Source: Baffinella frigidus (taxonomy: Eukaryota; Cryptophyceae; Cryptomonadales; Baffinellaceae). From it: a DNA stretch of 10,741 bases. A program made the translations under genes and the position numbers. This document shows positions 5,861 through 10,741 of this stretch, piece by piece (positions within the stretch are counted from its first letter, which is position 1; each line of letters opens with the position of its first letter). The notes beneath the pieces were generated by a model. The model did not search any database. It saw nothing but the letters and a program-made list of their open reading frames with translations, and was not told where the DNA came from. Location of the stretch: positions 338,424 through 349,164 of the forward strand of contig MU646600.1 in assembly GCA_026770585.1 (NCBI GenBank). The letters are read 5' to 3'.

Positions 5861-5905
5861 CCTCAAACCTTGACTCCGAACCCAAACCCCTAAAACCTCG
5901 CCCCG
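5616..5905 (-). repeat. Interstitial telomere-like array, CCCTAAA orientation
   Basis: Degenerate CCCTAAA, CCCCAAA and CCCTCAA units run through this stretch. The G-rich strand is the minus strand, opposite to the arrays at 2249-3060. Confidence 0.85.
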
Positions 5906-6150
5906 CCCATCCACCGGGCTCTGCAGTCAAGTGCTTCACGCGTTTGGCAACCCCCGAGTTTTGTCAAGTCCCGGTCTAGCGGTCCACTTGAGACGTGATG
6001 GTGGTCAATCAAAAGTCAACTCAAAGGCAGAATCCCGAAAAATCTGGGAAGTTGGCAAAATTTGACGGTGCACCCAGGGGGAGTTGACTTTCGCGATTGC
6101 CTCCCCTCAGGTCTAGCGGTCTAGTTCAGCCCTCCTCCAGCAGCAGGCGT
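5906..6150. other. Spacer with short inverted repeats
   Basis: AAAGTCAACTC at 6012-6022 pairs with GAGTTGACTTT at 6081-6091. GGTCTAGCGGTC occurs twice in direct orientation near 5972 and 6110. No gene is visible. Confidence 0.55.
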
Positions 6151-6153
6151 TCT

Positions 6154-6290
6154 TATCCGAGGAAACTTTTTTTCTTCCATTTTCTGGCAACGAAAATTAC
6201 TAAACTAATTCGTTGATATTACTAGCAAGAACGAATTGTGCAGAAATTTTCGTTGCCAGGAGATGAACGAAAAATATGTTTCCCCGGATA
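6154..6290. mobile_element. Foldback MITE with TATCCGNGGAAAC ends
   Basis: The ends TATCCGAGGAAAC and GTTTCCCCGGATA are inverted, and an inner pair (CTGGCAACGAAAATT at 6184-6198 with 6245-6259) is perfect over 15 bp. The arms are bounded by TA, consistent with TA target duplication. At 137 bp it has no coding capacity. It sits about 100 bp left of the duplicated intergenic block. Confidence 0.75.
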
Positions 6291-6390
6291 CGTTCGGCGC
6301 CAGAATCAAGGCCTCTCACTTCACTCCTGTGTATATTCGCTTGCACGCCCTCTCTCGGCGCCCCTGCTCAGATACAGCCGGTTAAGTGGC
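6291..6390. other. Spacer left of the duplicated block
   Basis: No gene is seen. GCTCAGATACAGCC near 6367 resembles 6879-6893 and 338-352, a short dispersed repeat. Confidence 0.4.
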
Positions 6391-6478
6391 TTTGTCAACT
6401 TTTGAAAGCCACCCAGGACTCAACGGTTCCGAACGGGCTCATCGGTGACGCCTCTCGGGAAGCTATCTTCTTACGCCC

Positions 6479-6660
6479 GCTACTGGAAAGCCCCAGGGGA
6501 AGTTTCAAAAAGTAGCGGAAGCATTTGCTTCCGCTACTTTGGAGCCATTTTCACCTCAAAAGGCAATTTCTGCCCCAAGGACATGACCAAAAATCGTCAA
6601 AAGGCAACAATAGTGTCGTGTCCAGAGAAATTGAGACTTCCCCTGTGGCTTTGCAGTAGC
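6479..6660. mobile_element. Foldback MITE with GCTACTGNAAAGCC ends
   Basis: A 182-bp insertion relative to the intact block. The 25-bp ends at 6479-6503 and 6636-6660 are inverted with two mismatches. Inside, AAAGTAGCGGAAGC at 6509-6522 pairs perfectly with 6527-6540 across a 4-base loop, and this inner stem repeats the AGTAGC of the terminus. Compared with the empty copy no target duplication remains: CGCCC then TGGAAC are directly joined there. It could be read as TA-flanked within GC-TA-GC, but then the empty copy would have to lack six bases. Confidence 0.85.
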
Positions 6661-6677
6661 TGGAACGCCGCACGATC

Positions 6678-6837
6678 TAATCCCGCCGAGTATTCATAAT
6701 GAATACGATTTTGGTGTATCTTAAGGGGCATACATAAGACAGTCGTCTATCTAGACTTCATTCAGAGCCTCAAGATACACCAAAATCGAATCGGAGATCC
6801 CCGAAATCGTATTCATTATGAATACTCGTCCGGATGA
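6678..6837. mobile_element. Foldback MITE with a GATC 4-bp target duplication
   Basis: A 160-bp insertion. GATC at 6674-6677 and 6838-6841 flanks it, and the intact copy has a single GATC at 5039-5042. The ends begin TAATCC/TCATCC and continue as an inverted repeat of more than 30 bp. Within each arm lies a 17-bp palindrome (GTATTCATAATGAATAC and its complement). The inner pair CGATTTTGGTGTATCTT is perfect, with about 15 extra bases in the right arm. A 4-bp duplication of this kind is known in a few eukaryotic DNA transposon groups, but I cannot assign one. Confidence 0.93.
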
Positions 6838-6880
6838 GATCCTGTGCACTGGGGGTGGGTGGAGGCTGGGCTTCGGATGC

Positions 6881-6970
6881 TCGGATACAGCCTCGGTGGG
6901 GCTGCATGCAAGGCGGCTGTGTTTGGCATCAATGACGTTGTCTCTCCTCACATCAGATCCTGAGGTTTCT

Positions 6971-6972
<2 letters not shown>
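6881..6972. other. Spacer continuing from the duplicated block
   Basis: No gene is recognised. AGCCTCGGTGGGGCTGCATG resembles 349-368. The sequence then enters the CT microsatellite. Confidence 0.4.
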
Positions 6973-7026
<54 letters not shown>

Positions 7027-7030
7027 CTCG

Positions 7031-7101
<71 letters not shown>
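6973..7101. repeat. (CT)n microsatellite
   Basis: About 129 bp of CT dinucleotides, broken by a few CG and TT interruptions. Long Leu-Ser open frames here are artefacts of the repeat. Confidence 0.97.
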
Positions 7102-7102
<1 letters not shown>

Positions 7103-7318
7103 AGACAGGTCCGGGATCAAACTGTACCTGGACCAAAAAGACGAATACATGGTGAACTCAACACAGGTTTCGAGCCCCCCCCCCAGTTGACTAATCTCAT
7201 CGTGAAACGGTTGACTAAATACCCGGATGCCGTCGTACGAAACCTCCCCGGTTTAGTTACCCTTCTGGACAAGTCTCAGGGGAACGCGCCCGTTCTCGCT
7301 CGCTCTCGTTCTCGCCCT
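7102..7318. other. Spacer between the two CT tracts
   Basis: No gene is seen. AGGTTTCG at 7165-7172 pairs with CGAAACCT at 7238-7245, and GTTGACTAA occurs twice between them, forming a weak hairpin around a C10 run. Confidence 0.4.
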
Positions 7319-7356
7319 TGCTCTCTCTCTCCGAGAGTCCAGATCTCTCTCTCTCC

Positions 7357-7391
<35 letters not shown>

Positions 7392-7401
7392 CCTCCCTCT
7401 T
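7319..7401. repeat. Second (CT)n microsatellite
   Basis: Interrupted CT dinucleotides end in CCCT tetranucleotides (CCCTCCCTCCCT). Confidence 0.93.
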
Positions 7402-7527
7402 CTAACAAACCCTAACCGGTTCAGTCAACCGTGGTGGGACGGGCCCGCTGCAGATCGTTTTTTTTTCTTTGCGTCGTTTCGTCTTTCTCACTCCCAGCCC
7501 ATCCACTTAGCAGCGACCCAAGACCTT

Positions 7528-7549
7528 TTCACCTTGAATTCAAGGTGAA
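7528..7549. repeat. Perfect 22-bp palindrome
   Basis: The left half TTCACCTTGAA is followed directly by its complement, centred on GAATTC. No loop separates the arms. Confidence 0.85.
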
Positions 7550-7577
7550 GTTCCGGTTAGATTCCAGGGTAATGGAT

Positions 7578-7651
7578 AAGATTCTAGCACACTTCGTTTA
7601 GATGGACTGTATCCAAGATTCTAGTACACTTCGTTTAGATGGACTGTATCC
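7578..7651. repeat. 37-bp tandem duplication
   Basis: Two adjacent 37-bp units (AAGATTCTAG(C/T)ACACTTCG...) differ at one position, indicating a recent duplication. Confidence 0.95.
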
Positions 7652-7832
7652 GTGAAGCCCCCGGTGCCTGCTGAGTGGAGGAGCAATCCTTCAGTCAACT
7701 GCGGTGGGACGGGCCCGCTGCAGATCGTTGTTTTCATCTTCACGTCTATATTACTCCTAGTCCAGTAGGACTGATCCCAACGGTCTACACCCCCGCACAA
7801 ACCCTGCCACAGTAAGAGCGGAGCTCGCGTCT

Positions 7833-7992
7833 TTATCTCAGATAAACACTTTTAAAAGTCGTTTTCCTAAGTCAACTCCCCCACAAATCCGGCAACTTAT
7901 GCGTACGGGCTCGCAGAGTAAAGCATAAGTTGACAGATTTGTGGGGGAGTTGACTTAGGAAAACGACTTTTAAAAGTGTTTATCTGAGATAA
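7833..7992. mobile_element. Foldback MITE family 2, copy 1 (TTATCTCAG ends)
   Basis: A 160-bp element is almost entirely two 70-bp inverted arms. The outer 57 bp are perfectly paired and only two mismatches follow; the loop is about 20 bp. GTCT flanks it on both sides (7829-7832 and 7993-7996), a 4-bp target duplication. The arms contain the small palindrome ACTTTTAAAAGT and the motif AAGTCAACTCCCC. It carries no gene. The near-perfect arms suggest recent activity or arm homogenisation. Confidence 0.95.
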
Positions 7993-7996
7993 GTCT

Positions 7997-8072
7997 GTTG
8001 GGCACGGGAGAGAATGAGACACCGGCAAACGTTGACGGTTCTCGCAACACCGTTAACTTTTCCCGTTGCTTC
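7997..8072. other. Spacer between the two family 2 elements
   Basis: Only 76 bp separate copy 1 from the target duplication of copy 2. GTTGACGG and CCGTTAAC form a short inverted pair. Confidence 0.5.
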
Positions 8073-8076
8073 ATTC

Positions 8077-8226
8077 TTATCTCAGAAAACGAGTTCTAAA
8101 ACTCGTTTTCTTAAGTCAATTCCCCTACAATTTTGTCAACTTATGCGGGGAGTAAAGAATAAGTTGACGAATTTGTAGGGGAATCGACTTAAGAAAACGA
8201 GTTTTAGAACTCGTTTTCTGAGACAA
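8077..8226. mobile_element. Foldback MITE family 2, copy 2 (TTATCTCAG ends)
   Basis: A 150-bp element with the same left end as copy 1 and the same arm design. ATTC flanks it at 8073-8076 and 8227-8230. The arms are paired over about 67 bp with a few mismatches; the right terminus has GAGACAA for GAGATAA. Each arm holds its own hairpin (GAAAACGAGTT with AACTCGTTTTC), so a cruciform within a hairpin is possible. The arm motif AAGTCAATTCCCC parallels copy 1. Confidence 0.94.
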
Positions 8227-8367
8227 ATTCTCTTCATGGGCCTGCAGCTGCGAAAACTGCTCGAGCATATTTTTTTTCAGATGTGAAAACTGCTCTAGCC
8301 ATCGCGTTTTCGCAACAATCGCTCGTTTGCAAACCGTGTCCTCTTCTCTTCTCGATCACCCTCAGAC

Positions 8368-8434
8368 CCTTTCGCAAAGTGGTCAACTAAACGCCTTTCG
8401 AAAAGTAGTGGAGAGTTGAACACTTTGTGAAAGG
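8368..8434. mobile_element. Small foldback with CCTTTCNCAAAGTG ends
   Basis: A 67-bp inverted repeat has 21-bp arms with two mismatches (8368-8388 and 8414-8434) around a 25-bp loop. It interrupts the R1 repeat block. No clear target duplication is visible, so it may be only a hairpin. Confidence 0.5.
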
Positions 8435-8662
8435 CTCGCACTCCCTACTACCGCTCGTGTGCGGAACCGCGTCGTTTTGGTGGTGCTAGTCAGCCTCGTT
8501 GTTGGTCTAAAGCTGTGAAAAATGCTCTACCCATGGTGTGTTTGAATTACTCGCGCGTGTGCAGAATCGCGTCGTGTCGGTGGTCCTGGTTAGCCGCCGG
8601 CCTCCAGCTGTGAAAACCGCTCTAACACTCGTTCGTTCGCAGACGTGAAAACTGCTCTTCTC

Positions 8663-8731
8663 TTTTTTGGGGGGGTGGGCAACAGAAAGGCGTCTAACAC
8701 TCATCTTTATGTTGCCCCCCCCCAAAAAACT
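8663..8731. repeat. T6G7/C9A6 hairpin and 51-bp tandem unit
   Basis: TTTTTTGGGGGGGTGGGCAAC at the left pairs with GTTGCCCCCCCCCAAAAAA at 8713-8731. The right arm with AACTAACATTTGTTGG is repeated 51 bp downstream. Confidence 0.7.
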
Positions 8732-9120
8732 AACATTTGTTGGTTTGCAGAATCGGTTCGTTTCGCCCCCTCCCCCAAAAAACTAACATTTGTTGGTTTG
8801 CAGAACCGGTTCGTGTCGGTAATGCTGGTGATCCACCAGCCTGGAAGCTGCTGTGACCATATTTCGTTTGCAGATGCGAAAACTGCCTTAACAATTGTTG
8901 GTTTGCAGAACCGGTTCGTGTCGGTGATGCTGGTGAGCCACCGCAAGGACAACGCGACTCTCACGCTCAACATCAAGCTCGGGCAACGCCACCCGCTAAG
9001 GTGTCCCAGCCTTTCTTCGGTACAAACTTGTGCACGTCACCCCCGGATTCCGGCAACCCTCACGCTCAACATCAAGCTCAGGCAAAGGCACCCGCTGAGG
9101 TCTCCACCGTCCCTCTTGAG

Positions 9121-9175
9121 TACAGGGGTTACTCGAAATTAAGGATGCACACCGCCCAAGGGTCCTACAGTAGGA
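9121..9175. mobile_element. Possible diverged half of MITE family 1 inside satellite R2
   Basis: TACAGGGGTTACTCGAAATT...GGGTCCTACAGTAGGAC follows the same order of motifs as a family 1 left arm (TACAGGGGTACCTCG...CCCTACAGTAGG). The matching B spacers at 9343-9398 and 9890-9945 carry the same derived sequence, so an old half element may have been amplified with the satellite. The match is short. Confidence 0.35.
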
Positions 9176-9272
9176 CACCGCGACCCTCACGCTTAACATC
9201 AAGCTCGGGCAACGCCACCCTCTAAGGTTAACAGGGCAACGGCTTACATTCAGGGAAGTTATGACTACGGTA

Positions 9273-9295
9273 GGCCGTAGGACCGTCCTACGGCC
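9273..9295. repeat. 23-bp odd palindrome in the C spacer
   Basis: GGCCGTAGGAC and GTCCTACGGCC flank a single C. Decayed versions are at 9527-9549 and 10046-10068, so the palindrome belongs to the repeat unit and is perfect only here. Confidence 0.75.
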
Positions 9296-9770
9296 CTCAC
9301 GCTGAACATCAAGCTCAGACAGCGCCACCCGCTAAGGTCTCCACCCATGGGTTACTCGAAATTATGGACGCACATCGCCCTGGGGTCCTAGAGTAGGACA
9401 CCGCGACCCTCACGCTGAACATCAAGCTCGGGCAACGCCACCCTCTAAGGTTAATAGGGCAACGGCCTAAATTCAGGGAAGGTAACGGTCTAAACTCAGG
9501 GACACGCCTACGGTATTGACTACGGTAGGCCGTAGGACCGTCCCACGGCCCTCACGCTCAATATGAAGCTCGGGCAAAGGCACCCTCTAAGGTGTCCCAG
9601 CCTTTTCCCGGTACAAACTTGTGCACGTAACTCCCGAATTCCGGCGACCCTCACGCTCAACATCACGCTCGGCCAGTGCCGCCCGCTAAGGTGCTTCAAC
9701 GAAATAACGAAAGGTGCTTCAACCTTTTCCCGGTACAAACTTATCCACGTAACCCCCTTATTTGTGGTTA

Positions 9771-9786
9771 CTGGATCCGGATCCAG
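9771..9786. repeat. Perfect 16-bp palindrome CTGGATCCGGATCCAG
   Basis: It sits at the left edge of a unique insertion (about 9765-9885) in the A' spacer of satellite R2. CCTGCCC and GGGCAGG further right form a second small stem. Confidence 0.65.
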
Positions 9787-10100
9787 GGGATCTTGGGAGC
9801 ATCGTAGTCCCCCCTGTGGAGACCCTGCCCGGATCAGTTTTCCGTGGTAGGGCAGGCCTGCTGCGGTGGTTTCGACCGGTGCTTTTGAGCACAGGGGTTA
9901 GTCGAAATTATGGACACACGTCGCCCCAAGGGTCCTACTGTAGGCATATGCACTCTCGCTGAAAATTATGCTCGGCCAGCGCCACCCGATCAGGTTAGTA
10001 GGGCAACGGCTTCCATGCACGGAAGCGTACGGTATTGACTACGGTAGGCCGTAAGACCGTCTCACGGCCCCTACGAGAAACCTCTCGCTCAACATCAAGC

Positions 10101-10166
10101 AAAAATGGTCACAGAAGCTTCCAGGCTGGTGGATCACCAGCATTACCGACACGAACCGGTTCTGCA
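10101..10166 (-). mobile_element. 66-bp inverted copy of an R1 segment with AAGC target duplication
   Basis: The reverse complement of this piece matches about 8798-8864 at roughly two differences. It splits an R2 core: AACATCAAGC, then the insert, then AAGCTCGGACAGCG. Other cores read AACATCAAGCTCGG without interruption, so AAGC (10097-10100 and 10167-10170) is duplicated. The insert has no terminal inverted repeats, so the mechanism is unclear; it could be template-switch or end-joining capture rather than transposition. Confidence 0.8.
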
Positions 10167-10266
10167 AAGCTCGGACAGCGCCACCCGCCAAGGTGTTTTA
10201 GCGTTTCCCCGGTACAAACTCTTTGGGACGTTTCAAACTCCAGACTTTTGTGCCATGCACTGACAC

Positions 10267-10518
10267 TCAGCCCTCAACCCTCAATCCTGAACTAAAACCC
10301 CTAAACCCTGAACCCTAAACCCTAAACCCTGAACCCTAAACCCTCAACCCTGATCGCTGAACCCTCAACCCTGAGCCCTGCACAATAGCCCTAAACCCTA
10401 AACCCTAAACCCTAAACCCTAAACCCTAAACCCTAAACCCTAAACCCCAAACCCCAAACCCCAAACCCCAAACCCTAAACCCCAAACCCCAAACCCTAAA
10501 CCCTAAACCCCAAACCCT
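10267..10518 (-). repeat. Interstitial telomeric array, CCCTAAA with CCCCAAA variants
   Basis: Perfect CCCTAAA heptamers (about 10391-10443) are bordered by CCCTGAA, CCCTCAA and CCCCAAA variants. The G-rich strand is the minus strand. Confidence 0.93.
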
Positions 10519-10585
10519 GCGCCCTAACAGGTTGGTGGTGGGAGAGGTACACACGGGCAACTCCACAAACAAGGAGCACGAGGTG
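10519..10585. other. Non-telomeric spacer inside the right array
   Basis: About 65 bp of ordinary sequence (GGTTGGTGGTGGGAGAGGTA...) interrupt the heptamers. No gene or known element is recognised. Confidence 0.7.
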
Positions 10586-10741
10586 CCCCTAAACCCTAAA
10601 CCCTAGACCCTAGACCCTAGACCCTGAACCATAAAACATCAACCATCAACCATCAACCATAAACCATAAACCATAAACCATAAACCCTAAACCCTAAACC
10701 CTAAACCCTAAACCCTAAACCCTAAACCCTGAACCCTAAAC
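10586..10741 (-). repeat. Telomeric array at the window edge with CCATAAA variants
   Basis: CCCTAAA units change to CCCTAGA, CCATCAA and CCATAAA variants and return to perfect CCCTAAA up to the last base. A genuine right-hand chromosome end would show TTTAGGG on the plus strand, so this is an internal array or an assembly edge. Confidence 0.93.

Larger units (their letters stand above)
6391..6880. repeat. Duplicated intergenic block, copy interrupted by two insertions
   Basis: Segments 6391-6478, 6661-6677 and 6841-6880 align in order with 4937-5080. The intervening pieces are foldback elements. Neither gene of the first locus accompanies this copy, so only the intergenic part was duplicated or retained. 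Confidence 0.88.
7420..7729. repeat. 40-bp direct repeats flanking a 230-bp interior
   Basis: TTCAGTCAAC(C/T)G(T/C)GGTGGGACGGGCC lies at 7420-7459 and again at 7690-7729, with two mismatches in 40 bp. The first 15 bases with their flank (CCGGTTCAGTCAACC) also occur at 3675. The interior holds the palindrome at 7528 and the 37-bp duplication at 7578. The repeats lack the TG...CA ends of an LTR and there is no coding interior. Confidence 0.8.
8240..8935 (+). repeat. Tandem repeat block R1 (QNRFVSV family), decayed exon-like
   Basis: Related units recur near 8241, 8279, 8461, 8561, 8747, 8800 and 8904, some at a 100-bp period. In the plus-strand frame starting CAGAACCGG they read QNRFVSVMLVSH or QNRVVSVVLVSR, followed by KTALT. 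Differences between units fall often at third positions. Several units carry stops or frameshifts, and a poly-Leu or repeat open frame across 8645-9142 is not a gene. I do not recognise the parent protein. Confidence 0.6.
8940..10235 (+). repeat. Higher-order satellite R2 with LTLNIKLGQRHPLR core
   Basis: A 42-bp core (CTCACGCTCAACATCAAGCT...) recurs about nine times, near 8953, 9058, 9185, 9298, 9412, 9550, 9651, 9951 and 10083. Between cores are three spacer types. A contains GGTACAAACTTGTGCACGT. B contains GGGTTACTCGAAATTA. C contains TACGGTAGGCCGTAGGACCG. The order is A-B-C-B-C-A-A'-B'-C' and then a final partial unit. Translated on the plus strand the core reads LTLNIKLGQRHPLR. Differences between cores are concentrated at the third codon position. 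An A-type unit of 102 bp keeps the frame from one core to the next. I do not recognise the protein, and stops break most units. Confidence 0.75.

Noticed and set aside
6953-7150. Minus-strand Arg-Glu repeat open frame
   Set aside because: It is the complementary translation of the same (CT)n tract.
6818-7405. Long plus-strand open frame with Leu-Ser repeats
   Set aside because: Most of it is the translation of the (CT)n microsatellite; flanking parts show no coding bias.
7420-7729. LTR retrotransposon or solo LTR pair
   Set aside because: Repeats are only 40 bp, lack TG...CA ends, and the interior has no primer site or coding sequence.
52-8226. Transposase gene for any of the foldback elements
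   Set aside because: No open frame in the window shows a transposase-like catalytic region; all elements here are non-autonomous.
8645-9142. 165-residue plus-strand open frame as an intact gene
   Set aside because: It runs across two tandem repeat families and a G/C-run hairpin; its parts recur with stops nearby. Described as decayed repeat units instead.
8940-10235. CRISPR array
   Set aside because: Repeat cores are diverged and spacers are themselves repeated in A, B and C types; the context is eukaryotic.

Overview
This is a gene-poor stretch of nuclear DNA from a eukaryote. Plant-type telomere heptamers (TTTAGGG/CCCTAAA) and their variants recur in several blocks, so the source is probably an alga or other protist with Arabidopsis-type telomeres, and the region looks subtelomeric or built of interstitial telomeric DNA. 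I cannot name the species. No tRNA, rRNA, transposase, reverse transcriptase or CRISPR array is visible. The left edge is a poly-C run and the right edge lies inside a CCCTAAA array, so both ends may be assembly breaks.

Layout. Positions 1-2060 hold four near-complete copies of a foldback MITE (family 1, ends TA-CAGGGGTACCTCGCTCAT, TA target duplication), a different small foldback at 1086-1192, and minus-strand fragments of a decayed coding sequence. Positions 1380-3100 continue that fragment series inside TTTAGGG and TGTAGGG variant arrays. Positions 3150-4170 are unique spacer with nested inverted repeats and a half copy of family 1. Positions 4171-5615 are the only GC-rich, codon-biased part. 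It holds a minus-strand gene for a small membrane-anchored or secreted protein of unknown function and a divergent plus-strand putative spliced gene. Positions 5616-5930 are degenerate CCCTAAA repeats.

Positions 6150-6880 hold a second, broken copy of the intergenic block between the two genes. Two foldback elements interrupt it, and the first copy preserves the uninterrupted sequence. Positions 6973-7400 carry CT microsatellites. Positions 7420-7730 are a 40-bp direct repeat enclosing a palindrome and a tandem duplication. Positions 7833-8226 contain two long-armed foldback MITEs of one family, each with its own 4-bp target duplication. Positions 8240-10235 are tandem, higher-order plus-strand repeats whose copies differ mostly at third codon positions. 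The window ends in CCCTAAA arrays.

The main result is a dense set of apparently non-autonomous hairpin elements of about six structural types, several with target duplications readable directly, set among three amplified sequence fragments that look like decayed exons. Telomere-like tracts left of the genes run TTTAGGG and tracts right of them run CCCTAAA; the coding fragments read minus on the left and plus on the right.
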